Source: CAYXRK01 sp964467615 (GTDB lineage Bacteria > Hydrogenedentota > Hydrogenedentia > Hydrogenedentales > GCA-2746185). From it: a DNA stretch of 21,646 bases. Shown here one piece after another: positions 7,890 through 15,430 of the stretch. The notes below the pieces were generated by a model, which was not told the origin of the DNA, ran no database searches, and worked only from the letters and a program-made list of their open reading frames with translations. A program made the translations under genes and the position numbers. How positions within the stretch are numbered: the first letter of the stretch is position 1; the number at the start of each line of letters is the position of its first letter. The DNA lies in contig CAYXRK010000076.1 in the NCBI GenBank assembly GCA_964467615.1, positions 1-21,646 on the forward strand. The letters run 5' to 3'.

Positions 7890-7944
7890 TATCGTTTCTT
7901 CTTTGTTACTTTCTACTTTTCCTAAAGAAGAAAGTAAGATTCGG

Positions 7945-8859
7945 TTATTCTTCCAACATCCGCCACGCATTTCCTAAATGGTCCACAATATCGCTGGCGA
8001 TCAGACCACTTTGCGTCATCTCGCGCGCGGCGAGGTCTCCCGCGAAGCCATGCAGATAGACGCCCAACAGCGCGGCGTCCAGCGCCGTCATGCCTTGCGC
8101 CAGCAGACCTCCGATGAGGCCGGTCAGCACGTCGCCCGTACCGCCGGTTGCCATGCCCGAATTGCCGGTCGTATTCACGAAGACTTCGCCGTTGGGCACT
8201 GCGACAACCGTGCCCGCGCCCTTGAGTACAACGACGCAGCCCCAGGACGCCGCGAACCGCGCGGCGACACCTTCCCGATCTGCCTGAACTTCCTTCGTCG
8301 AGAGACCAGTCAGCCGCGCCATTTCGCCGGGGTGGGGGGTAAGAACCGTATCAGCCGTGCGGGCTGCGACGATTCCCATTGAACCCGACAGACAATTCAG
8401 TCCATCGGCGTCGATAAGCAGCGGTACCGGGCAGCCGACCGCGAATTCGCGCACAAACGCGGCTGTCTCAGAATGCTGCGAAAGTCCAGGCCCGAGCGCG
8501 ACGGCGTTCTTCGTAGACGCAAACTCCAGCGCCGAGTCGAGCCCCTCGCGTGAAAGCGTTTCCTCCTTGGTCGCGGGGAGCATAAACGTCATTGCCTCGA
8601 GCAGGCCGGCGCCGACGATGTCTCCCAGCGACCGTGGTACGCCGACGGTCACCAACCCGACACCCGAGCGTCCCGCCGCCAACGCCGCGAGTTTGGCCGC
8701 GCCGGAAAATCCGCGTGATCCGGCCACGATGAAGACATGGCCAAAGGTCCCCTTGTGTGCGTCCGCGGGCCTCGGCGGCAGGAGCGGCCGGACGGCCAGA
8801 ACGTCAATGATTTTCACAATTTGCGGCTTGAAGTCGGGAACGATATTGATCCGCGACAT
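7945..8859 (-). CDS. nnrD: ADP-dependent NAD(P)H-hydrate dehydratase
   Basis: The enzyme repairs hydrated NADH/NADPH, using ADP in the bacterial form. The 304-aa product has the ribokinase-like fold motifs of the family: KGTFGHVFIVAGSRGFSGAA near the N-terminus, NAVALGPGLSQ, LLIDADGLNCL, VLTPHPGEMARLTG, and the diagnostic NSGMATGGTGDVLTG near the C-terminus. The N-terminal epimerase (YjeF_N/NnrE) domain found in many bifunctional Nnr proteins is absent, so an epimerase would have to be encoded elsewhere. The ATG at 8859 is preceded by AAAGAAG. The longer frame to 8898 runs into the divergent gene's leader and is rejected. It is probably the first gene of the nnrD-thiL run. Confidence 0.92.
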   Translation of the reverse strand: MSRINIVPDFKPQIVKIIDVLAVRPLLPPRPADAHKGTFGHVFIVAGSRGFSGAAKLAALAAGRSGVGLVTVGVPRSLGDIVGAGLLEAMTFMLPATKEETLSREGLDSALEFASTKNAVALGPGLSQHSETAAFVREFAVGCPVPLLIDADGLNCLSGSMGIVAARTADTVLTPHPGEMARLTGLSTKEVQADREGVAARFAASWGCVVVLKGAGTVVAVPNGEVFVNTTGNSGMATGGTGDVLTGLIGGLLAQGMTALDAALLGVYLHGFAGDLAAREMTQSGLIASDIVDHLGNAWRMLEE

Positions 8860-8913
8860 GGTATACTTCTTTGTAACATGCCGAATACCACTCCTCACAG
8901 GAGGTCTATTTCG
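8860..8913. promoter_or_regulatory. Compact divergent leader with an SD-masking hairpin
   Basis: Only 54 bp separate the starts of nnrD (minus) and the small winged-helix-like gene (plus). On the plus strand CTCCT (8891-8895), a CAC loop, and AGGAG (8899-8903) form a perfect 5-bp hairpin. The right arm is the core of the Shine-Dalgarno sequence AGGAGGT (8899-8905), 8 nt before the ATG. The hairpin could mask the ribosome binding site. Promoters must overlap the neighbouring coding regions. Confidence 0.45.
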
Positions 8914-9126
8914 ATGCCTACGATGTCAGCCCAATCCACCGGAGTCTACACTCGAGTACTGGACGCCTTGCGGCGATATAGACGGAGCGGTCCCATGCAT
9001 ATTGACTTCTTCGCGGAGAAGACCAACTTGTCCCGCGAAGAGGTCAAAAAGGTGCTCTTGGAATTCCAAACAAAAAACATGATTACAATCGACGACGACC
9101 GCGTTCAGATTAGGGATGTCCGTTGA
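8914..9126 (+). CDS. Small winged-helix-like protein of unknown function
   Basis: I do not recognise a named family. The 70-aa product (starting MPTMSAQSTGVYTRVLDALR) reads like a compact winged-helix fold. There is a first helix (VLDALRRYRRSG), a helix-turn-helix-like segment (HIDFFAEKTNLSREEVKKVLLEFQTKN), and a terminal beta wing (MITIDDDRVQIRDV). That suggests DNA binding or a protein-protein adaptor, by inference only. The start is well supported by AGGAGGT 8 nt upstream; the longer frame back to 8737 overlaps nnrD antisense. The membrane protein gene follows after 3 bp, so the two are very probably co-translated and may work together. Confidence 0.7.
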   Translation: MPTMSAQSTGVYTRVLDALRRYRRSGPMHIDFFAEKTNLSREEVKKVLLEFQTKNMITIDDDRVQIRDVR

Positions 9127-9129
9127 ACG

Positions 9130-9735
9130 ATGGAGAAGGCCGGCGCCGTTGCGCTCACGTTCTTCATCGCGTTTCTCGTTTCGTATTTTGATCGGATCAC
9201 CACGAACTACCCGAACACGGCGCGTTTCATCTGGCGTTCATTGTATCTGATTGGGTACGCGGCGATGTACGCGCTCGCGAGTGCGCTTGTCCTGCTGGGT
9301 CTCGGTGCGCTGATCGATTCCGGCAGTCTGACGCTCGAAGGATCCGGTGTCGGGAATATATGGATACAGGCAATCTTTATCGGTCTTTCGGCGAAAGCAG
9401 CGCTAAACATAAACCTGGCCACGTTCAATGGCGTGCCCATCGGAGTGCAGACCCTGATATATCCGCTGGAACGGTTTCTGCTCTCGTCGCTGGAAGGCGA
9501 AGCATGGAACCAACGCCAGGAATTTATCACGCGCCTTGTCGTAAAGTATACTCGGCTCGATGAAGTAAAACAGACCGCAAAGTCGAACATTCCGCCGCAA
9601 ATCGCGAACGACGAGGATCGGAAGGACGCCTATCTTAGAGACGTCGAATCGAAGCAAACGGTCCCCGATCTCCTTGACTTCATAATTCGCGAGATAGACG
9701 CCCGCACTTTCAATCGCATATTCCCTGCGTCGTAA
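9130..9735 (+). CDS. Membrane protein of unknown function
   Basis: The 201-aa protein belongs to no family I can name. It has three probable membrane helices: AVALTFFIAFLVSYF (about 6-20), LYLIGYAAMYALASALVLLG (about 38-57) and IWIQAIFIGLSAKAAL (about 77-92). A charged soluble C-terminal half of about 100 residues follows (RRQEFITRLVVKYT-like region, then KQTAKSNIPPQIANDEDRKD). The start is 3 bp after the preceding stop, pointing to translational coupling with the winged-helix-like gene. That suggests a sensor or anchor for it, but this is a guess. The methyltransferase gene begins 22 bp after its stop. Confidence 0.65.
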   Translation: MEKAGAVALTFFIAFLVSYFDRITTNYPNTARFIWRSLYLIGYAAMYALASALVLLGLGALIDSGSLTLEGSGVGNIWIQAIFIGLSAKAALNINLATFNGVPIGVQTLIYPLERFLLSSLEGEAWNQRQEFITRLVVKYTRLDEVKQTAKSNIPPQIANDEDRKDAYLRDVESKQTVPDLLDFIIREIDARTFNRIFPAS

Positions 9736-9757
9736 TCGGGCGCACTTTCTCGGGGGC

Positions 9758-10972
9758 ATGACGATGTCGCGGTCCGATTCGATCCTCTGCCCGCACTTCG
9801 GTGAGTGCGGAGGCTGCGCGTCGCAGGATGTGCCGTATGCCGAGCAGCTCGCGCGGAAGCAACGGCTCTTGGAGGAGATGTTCCGGGAATTCTGGCCCGG
9901 CGAGATTCCTGTCGCGGCCTCGCCGAGCGTGTGGCATTACCGCAACAAGGTCGATTTCAATTTTGCGCGCAAGCGCTACGACGAGCCTCCGCCGCCGGGG
10001 ACGAAACGCGATACCGTCCTCGGCTTCAACCGCAAGGGCAAGTGGTATTGGCCGCTGGACATCGAGAATTGCCTGATCGCGCCCGCGCGCGCGGACGAGT
10101 TGCTCGGAGCGGTCCGCGCATGGGCGAAGCGCGAAGGGCTCGAGGCGTACGACGACCGCACGAAAGAAGGATCGCTACGAATCCTGTTGTTGCGCGAAGG
10201 CCGCCGCACGGGCCAACACATGGTCATGTTGATCACCCGGCCCGGCGCGATCCCGGCGGAGAGTTTCGCGGATGCCGTGCGCTCCGTATATCCCGAAGCC
10301 TCGGTGCAACACGGCGAGTACACCGGCGAGGCGCAAGGCAAGTTCGCGGACACCTGGCGCGTTATTCGCGGGCTCGAGACGATCTCGGAGGAACTGCAAG
10401 TCCCTGATGCGGAGGGCACGCGGAACATCAACTTTCGAATTTCCCCATTCAGTTTCTTTCAGACCAATACGCTCGCCGCCGAAGTGCTGTACGGCAAGAT
10501 CCGCGCGTGGGTGCGGAAGGCCGCACCCGACGTGCTCTACGATTTGTACGGCGGCACGGGCAGCATTGCGTTCGCCTGCGCCGATTTGGTCAAGGTGGTC
10601 CGCTCGGTCGAGAACGTGACCGAGGCGGCGCTCGATGGCGAGGCGAACGCAAAAGCGAACGCCATCGAGAACGTCTTCTTCACCGCGGCCGATGTTCGCG
10701 CGTATTTGCTCAACGTGGCGAACGACGGCGGCATGGAACCGAAGGCCGCCGCGGTCGTCGATCCGCCGCGCGCGGGCATGCACCCCAAAGCGTTGAAGCG
10801 GCTCATCGCCTGCGCACCGAAAGACCTGCTTTACGTCTCTTGCAAACCTGAGATGCTCGCGCAGGAAATGCCGGAATTGTTGAAACACTACGAACTGACC
10901 GGGTTCAGCGCCGTCGATATGTTCCCCCACACGCCGCATGTCGAGGCCTTGGCCACGTTTCGGCGCACGTGA
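9758..10972 (+). CDS. TrmA/RlmD-type RNA (uracil-5-)-methyltransferase
   Basis: The 404-aa enzyme belongs to the SAM-dependent family that makes 5-methyluridine in rRNA or tRNA. An N-terminal iron-sulfur site is visible: C11, C17 and C20 in CPHFGECGGC, plus C105 in IENCLIAP. A typical TRAM domain is not evident, as the protein starts almost directly with the cysteines. The catalytic domain shows ISPFSFFQTN (228-237), the SAM loop DLYGGTGSIAF (262-272), DPPRAG (335-340), the nucleophile C362 in YVSCKPEM, and E395 in PHTPHVEAL. The SCKP and HTPHVE forms differ slightly from the common SCNP and HTxHVE. Fe-S cysteines favour an RlmD/RlmC-like role over TrmA, but the target base cannot be fixed. 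Confidence 0.88.
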   Translation: MTMSRSDSILCPHFGECGGCASQDVPYAEQLARKQRLLEEMFREFWPGEIPVAASPSVWHYRNKVDFNFARKRYDEPPPPGTKRDTVLGFNRKGKWYWPLDIENCLIAPARADELLGAVRAWAKREGLEAYDDRTKEGSLRILLLREGRRTGQHMVMLITRPGAIPAESFADAVRSVYPEASVQHGEYTGEAQGKFADTWRVIRGLETISEELQVPDAEGTRNINFRISPFSFFQTNTLAAEVLYGKIRAWVRKAAPDVLYDLYGGTGSIAFACADLVKVVRSVENVTEAALDGEANAKANAIENVFFTAADVRAYLLNVANDGGMEPKAAAVVDPPRAGMHPKALKRLIACAPKDLLYVSCKPEMLAQEMPELLKHYELTGFSAVDMFPHTPHVEALATFRRT

Positions 10973-11039
10973 ACATCGCGTGCTGAGTTCGTCTGAGTGC
11001 CGTCCTCCGGCGGTCGGTGTTTCTTTGGCTGGCCTCCCT

Positions 11040-11639
11040 TCACTCGGCCGGCTTTTTGGGCTTCAACGGATTCGGATGATCGATGTTGGGATAGAGGAAT
11101 TCGAAGTCAAAACCGGCCTTCGTACCGTCCGGAAGCGTAAACCGTTCCGGATCCCATGTCGGGCCGCCGTCCCTGTGACACTTGACGCACGCGTCCTTGG
11201 TGAGCCGGAATAAGGTAGGCAGTACCGCCCCCGGCTTGCCCTTAGTCAGTTGGTATTTCTTCGCTTCGGCGGCGTGTTCCGACCCGGGACCGTGACAGGT
11301 CTCACATTGCACGCCAAGTATGGGGAGAATCTTGGCCGGCGCGCTTTTGGTTGCAGGGTCGTACCCTGTGACATGGCACTCGATGCATTCCGCGGATTCA
11401 TGCGGCGGCGTGGTGAGGCCTACTTTCGCCGCGACTTGTTTGGCGGCGTCGCTTTGAAGCAATTCGAACGCGTGCGCATGTTTGGTCTCGGTCCATTTTT
11501 TATACGGCGCGCCCTCGGTCGCCTTGTTGTGGCAGATTTTGCACGCATCGGCGCCAATGTATTCGGCCTCCGGCCACGCGAGAGTGATCGTCACAAGGGC
11601 GAACCCAAGTTTCATTGCGGTGGATCTTAGTTTGTTCAT
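11040..11639 (-). CDS. Tetraheme cytochrome c554-like protein
   Basis: The 199-aa protein has an N-terminal signal segment (KLGFALVTITLAWPEA) and four CXXCH heme sites: CKICH (33), CIECH (85), CETCH (112) and CVKCH (151). The spacing and the phrases YIGADACKICH, KWTETKHAHAFELL, CHVTGYDP and GVQCETCHGPGSEH match the cytochrome c554 family, known as a periplasmic electron carrier in nitrifiers and in other respiratory chains. The ATG at 11639 has AGAGGAAGG just upstream. It is the last gene of the multiheme run, 31 bp after the 14-heme gene, and could be the soluble periplasmic shuttle feeding or draining the conduit. That role is inferred. Confidence 0.88.
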   Translation of the reverse strand: MNKLRSTAMKLGFALVTITLAWPEAEYIGADACKICHNKATEGAPYKKWTETKHAHAFELLQSDAAKQVAAKVGLTTPPHESAECIECHVTGYDPATKSAPAKILPILGVQCETCHGPGSEHAAEAKKYQLTKGKPGAVLPTLFRLTKDACVKCHRDGGPTWDPERFTLPDGTKAGFDFEFLYPNIDHPNPLKPKKPAE

Positions 11640-11670
11640 GTCGCCTTCCTCTTTGATTTCGATACGTTTC

Positions 11671-12732
11671 TCATCGATGACACACCACGCAACGCACTGA
11701 ACTATTCGTAAAGTGCGGGGCCTTCGTTGGCAAGCCGCCGGGATGGCATCGCGCACAATCCGGCGGATAAATCCCGAGCACGTGCGGCCCGGGCAGGGCG
11801 CGCTCATGGTCAATCTGCTCGTGACACACGGTGCAGTTGTTGTCCTGCGCAGGGAAATGGCACTGGACACAGTGCAAATTGACCGGGCCGCCGAACCGGC
11901 CGCGATGGCTTTCGGGCCGCGTGTTTTGATGGCACTGGAGACATGAGTCTTCCTCGTGGCACACGGCGCAATTCCGCCGGTCCCACTGGGCCTGAAGACC
12001 ATGCGTCCTCGAGCGCCACGAGATCGTGTGGCTATCCGGCTTGACGGTCTGGTGGCACGAATCGCAGTGCTCGACTTGATCGTGACACAGCGCGCAATAC
12101 GCCTGGTCGAGTTGGGCCTCGCGCCCATGGATCGTCTGCCACACCTCGGGCGAATCGTGCGCGAGGCGGACGCCGTGGCGCGATGTTGGTACGACTTCGC
12201 GTCGAATCTCCTTGTGGCAGACGGCACATTCGTTGAGTTGCGAATCCGTTTCGGCGTGGCAGTCCATGCAAAAGTTCTTCAACGGAGCGGGGGGCATGTG
12301 CTTCGAATCGAGGTCCGCGTGACACACGTTGCACGCGACCTCCTTGTCTAGATGCGCCTTGTGGTCAAACTTGAGATCGGCCATCAACAGCGCCGGCCTC
12401 GCATCGACCGAATAGTCGGAACGCGTGTGGCACAACGCGCAGGCCTCGCGCGCCGCCGGATCGGTGGGCGGTTGTGTCGCGGCGTCCTCGGGAATTTCGT
12501 GACACAACACGCAAAAGTCGTGGTTGAATATAGTCTTAGATTCCGCGGCAAAATCATGGCAGGTCGAGCAGTCCACGTCCTTCGCATGCGGCTCGTGCGG
12601 AAACTTCAGGCCCCGATCGGCCGCGCCCTTCGGCGAATCCACGACGGCGCGAATCGCCACGCACGCGCCCACGTACACGATCACCAAGCCGAGCGCGCCG
12701 CCTTTCCAGGATATGCGTGTCAGGACATTCAT
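11671..12732 (-). CDS. Membrane-anchored 14-heme c-type cytochrome
   Basis: The 353-aa protein has one N-terminal hydrophobic segment (GALGLVIVYVGACVAIRAVV, about 12-31), probably an uncleaved inner-membrane anchor. Fourteen CXXCH motifs follow, with first cysteines at 55, 74, 98, 134, 155, 169, 213, 223, 255, 264, 288, 300, 326 and 348. Many extra histidines (FPHEPHA, FDHKAHL) are of the cytochrome c3/NapC-like type that supply distal ligands. With one heme per about 23 residues it should form a multiheme wire. Its ATG directly abuts the stop of the beta-barrel gene, so the two are translationally coupled. It could span the periplasm from inner membrane to barrel. I recognise no named orthologue. 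Confidence 0.88.
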   Translation of the reverse strand: MNVLTRISWKGGALGLVIVYVGACVAIRAVVDSPKGAADRGLKFPHEPHAKDVDCSTCHDFAAESKTIFNHDFCVLCHEIPEDAATQPPTDPAAREACALCHTRSDYSVDARPALLMADLKFDHKAHLDKEVACNVCHADLDSKHMPPAPLKNFCMDCHAETDSQLNECAVCHKEIRREVVPTSRHGVRLAHDSPEVWQTIHGREAQLDQAYCALCHDQVEHCDSCHQTVKPDSHTISWRSRTHGLQAQWDRRNCAVCHEEDSCLQCHQNTRPESHRGRFGGPVNLHCVQCHFPAQDNNCTVCHEQIDHERALPGPHVLGIYPPDCARCHPGGLPTKAPHFTNSSVRCVVCHR

Positions 12733-14232
12733 CTAAAATCGTATCCGATACATGGCGTTGAAGCGCCAGTAGGGCGAGTCTGGACCGTCGTCCTGTTCAT
12801 ACGACACTCGCCAGGAAACCTTTTGCGTTTCTCCGATTTCGCGCTCGGTTTCGGCGTATACCATGTACACGTTCTCATGCGTTTCGACTACACCGGTATC
12901 AAGAAGGCCCGCAAAAATTCCGGACGACCGCCGGACGAACGGCGCCGCGCGACCAATCACCCAGACCGCAGGCGCCGCGTACTCGCGATACTCCACAACA
13001 CGGTCCTCCCAACGCTCGAAGTCCGCGCCCGCGGTGAGTTTCCAACGCTCCCATGACTTAGTCACGTCGCCCGTGATCGCCATCGTTCCTTCGTCGCCGG
13101 AGACGTTCCATTGCTCGATACTCGCGCGCACGCCAACAGAGTGGGGGAGATCGTCCGCCCGTAGGGTGACAGCATACCGCTGAAAATCCCGGTTAGCGGT
13201 CGCGGGATCGTCGCTCTCGGTTTCACGTATCTGCCCTTCGAGCCCCAGTGTCAGCCGTTCACTGACGGGGAATTGCACGGTGACGGACGCATCCGTGTAC
13301 TCATTCTGTTCGCCAAGCACGCGATAGAAGCCAGTCGCATCATTCGCGCGATCGCCGATAGTCTGCTCTTGTCGGCGCAATGTCAGGTCGTAGGCTATTT
13401 CATGGCTCACGAAAACGCCCGATAGGGACACGAGGTACTCATCGCTGACTCCATCCGTCACCGTGTACTGCGCGTGGAGATAGTGCGATTCCGCAAGTCG
13501 CTGGTGTAGAGCGGCCGAGATAACGCGGGTGTCAACGTCCGAGGCCGTCTCGCGCGGGAAGCGAATTCCAAACACGCCACGCGGAAGAAACGCGCGTGCA
13601 GCCTCCGAGCTTCGCCGGTCGTCTTCGGCGTATACGCTATCGAGCGTAAACCGCGTCGTTGGCGTGAGGTCTAACCCGACACCCGCACCCGCGTTCAGGT
13701 CGTCATGTCCGCCGTCGTAGAGCGACGCGCGTGCGCCCGCAAACGCGTACCAATCCCAATGATTCATCTGTTTGTGAAAGTACGCGCCGTCGATCCGGCT
13801 GTACGCCGGCCCTTCGAGTATGCGTTGACGGCCCACCCGCAACGTCGAGTCGCCCCAGGCGTCGTCGATCTCCAAGTACAAATGCAGCGGCCGCAACTGC
13901 ACGCTGCGTTCGAAGGTATTGTTCAATCCCGAAAGCGAGCTGCCCGCGCTTTCGTGGCCGTCAAGGTCTTCGAGAAGCCACAACCCCCCGCGGAGTTGCA
14001 GTTTTTCGTGAGCGGGGGGATCGATGGTGAAATTGAAGCGCTGGTCAAGCATCACGTTCGAATCCCGATTCGAGCGTTGCGCGTCCAGGCGAGTGCTGAA
14101 TTCGCCTCGGAGTGCGGTCCCTTTTTTTTCAGCCTCCGGCGCCGGTGTTGGCGCGGCGGTTTCTTGGGCCACCGCGGCGAAGCACGGCAAGAGTGCAACG
14201 AGGCATCGCATCGGACTAATGCTCGCGAACAT
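12733..14232 (-). CDS. Outer-membrane beta-barrel protein of a porin-cytochrome complex
   Basis: The 499-aa protein starts with a signal peptide (MFASISPMRCLVALLPCFAAVAQ), then a short proline/alanine linker. About 440 residues of alternating polar/hydrophobic strands end in NAMYRIRF, the terminal Phe expected of an outer-membrane barrel. No heme site is present. Because it sits between multiheme cytochrome genes, the natural reading is the barrel that sheathes a transmembrane cytochrome, as MtrB does in Shewanella or Omb porins in Geobacter. I see no clear MtrB signature, and it is shorter than usual MtrB. The ATG at 14232 has GGAG 9 nt upstream and overlaps the end of the 8-heme gene. Alternatives are 14247 and 14211. 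Confidence 0.8.
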   Translation of the reverse strand: MFASISPMRCLVALLPCFAAVAQETAAPTPAPEAEKKGTALRGEFSTRLDAQRSNRDSNVMLDQRFNFTIDPPAHEKLQLRGGLWLLEDLDGHESAGSSLSGLNNTFERSVQLRPLHLYLEIDDAWGDSTLRVGRQRILEGPAYSRIDGAYFHKQMNHWDWYAFAGARASLYDGGHDDLNAGAGVGLDLTPTTRFTLDSVYAEDDRRSSEAARAFLPRGVFGIRFPRETASDVDTRVISAALHQRLAESHYLHAQYTVTDGVSDEYLVSLSGVFVSHEIAYDLTLRRQEQTIGDRANDATGFYRVLGEQNEYTDASVTVQFPVSERLTLGLEGQIRETESDDPATANRDFQRYAVTLRADDLPHSVGVRASIEQWNVSGDEGTMAITGDVTKSWERWKLTAGADFERWEDRVVEYREYAAPAVWVIGRAAPFVRRSSGIFAGLLDTGVVETHENVYMVYAETEREIGETQKVSWRVSYEQDDGPDSPYWRFNAMYRIRF

Positions 14233-15241
14233 GCATTCCGGCTCCACTGGCGGCGGACACGTCGGGCACGACGCCGATCATTTCGTACAACGTTTGGAGC
14301 GCCGCGTTCTCTTCAATGCTCTCGACGTCATGCGGCGTACCGGAACCCGGCGCGGCAGTGTCGTGGCAGCCGACAACGCCGGCACAACTATTGGGAATGG
14401 CGATACGGTGCTCGAGAATGGAATCGATCGTGGCTTGAGGCGGCACCGTGGCGAGGGAGTGATCGTGCGCCGAAGATTGAACTCCGACGGGCGGAAGATG
14501 ACACGATACGCAGCGGCTAGCGCCCGAACCAGCGGGGTCGACCGAATGGAACGGTCCGGTATGCGCGTGGACTTCGGCGTCGGAAACGAACCCAAGCGCG
14601 CGGCTCTGGTGGCACTGGAGGCAAAGCGCGTTTGCAATCGGATCGGCGGTGAAGGTGGATTCCGCGTGTACGTTGTGGCAAATGCCGCAGGTGAGTTCAG
14701 GCAGCCCCACGTGATTGCTCGACGCGTAGCCGCTAACTTCATCGGCGTGGCATTCGGCGCAGGCGCGCGTGTAGCCAGCGTGGCTGAGCCGAACGGCGTT
14801 CGGCGATGGCTCGAGCATCCCGCCGGGTTTGTGAACGTCGTGGCAGTCGTAACACGAGAGTCCGCGCGAGGCGTGCGCTGATTCGAGAAAGCCGTCATGT
14901 TCGGCGGAATGACACTCAATGCACAACGCTACCGACTCGGGCAACGGCAAGCGCGCGGGATTCTCGATGAACCCGCTGCCGAATTCCACGTTGCGAACGT
15001 GCGCGCCGCCCGGCCCGTGGCAATCTTCACAGGAGATAGCACGGTGAGGGCCTTCGACGAACGCCCTCTGATCCACGGCCGTCCGCCCATCGTGGCACGC
15101 GAGGCACGTATCGGAACCCACGCGCCGTGGCGCAGCGCAGCCACCGCCGTCGGCACCGAGTAGCGGAACGCACAGCACGGTTATGAACAGATAGTGTGGC
15201 TTCAAGTTTCGAACGCGATTATCCAGGATCAACACGAGCAT
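14216..15241 (-). CDS. Secreted octaheme c-type cytochrome with an extra CX5CH site
   Basis: The 341-aa protein has an N-terminal hydrophobic export segment (HYLFITVLCVPLLGADGGGC) and eight CXXCH heme sites: CLACH (46), CEDCH (71), CIECH (107), CYDCH (130), CAECH (161), CGICH (185), CLQCH (207) and CVSCH (244). CAGVVGCH at 286-293 is a ninth, irregular CX5CH. The layout resembles DmsE/MtrA-type periplasmic decaheme cytochromes that plug the barrel of a porin-cytochrome complex, which fits its place directly before the barrel gene. The start is uncertain: ATG 15241 is chosen; an in-frame TTG at 15271 exists, and AGGTG lies rather far (13 nt) upstream of the ATG. It is the first gene of the leftward run. 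Confidence 0.82.
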   Translation of the reverse strand: MLVLILDNRVRNLKPHYLFITVLCVPLLGADGGGCAAPRRVGSDTCLACHDGRTAVDQRAFVEGPHRAISCEDCHGPGGAHVRNVEFGSGFIENPARLPLPESVALCIECHSAEHDGFLESAHASRGLSCYDCHDVHKPGGMLEPSPNAVRLSHAGYTRACAECHADEVSGYASSNHVGLPELTCGICHNVHAESTFTADPIANALCLQCHQSRALGFVSDAEVHAHTGPFHSVDPAGSGASRCVSCHLPPVGVQSSAHDHSLATVPPQATIDSILEHRIAIPNSCAGVVGCHDTAAPGSGTPHDVESIEENAALQTLYEMIGVVPDVSAASGAGMHVREH

Positions 15242-15430
15242 CTTATAGCGCGAGCACCTGCGACTTGACAAGAAATCTCGTATAGTTTCTTGTTAGCCGA
15301 CATCCGGCGGTCTTATCTCATTGCAAGTTTCAAGCCCAAGGCTTTGATGCGACGGCATGCACTTTGCTCATCGGTATTGGGTGCGGTTTGTTTGTTTCAC
15401 AAATAGCGCGAAATACTTGGGGGTCGACGT
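15242..15430. promoter_or_regulatory. Divergent control region of the cytochrome locus with inverted repeat
   Basis: The 189-bp gap lies between the leftward 8-heme gene and the rightward decaheme gene. ACAAGAAA (15268-15275) and TTTCTTGT (15286-15293) form a perfect inverted repeat with 10 nt between, the size of a typical dimeric-regulator operator. A TTGACA (15265-15270) overlaps it on the plus strand. On the minus strand TTGTCA is followed after 18 nt by TATAAG, but that -10 abuts the ATG at 15241. Shared control of both transcripts is plausible; exact promoters are not certain. Confidence 0.4.

Noticed and set aside
10999..11011. Terminator between the convergent methyltransferase and tetraheme genes.
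   Set aside because: The stem is only 4 bp (GCCG/CGGC) and the following T-rich stretch is broken, so it is too weak to call.
12352..13056. 234-aa open frame on the plus strand across the barrel/14-heme junction.
   Set aside because: It is antisense to two well-supported genes and has no recognisable domain.
15265..15286. TTGACA followed by TATAGT as a sigma-70 promoter for the decaheme gene.
   Set aside because: Only 10 nt separate the boxes, far short of the usual 16-18, so it is not a workable promoter pair.
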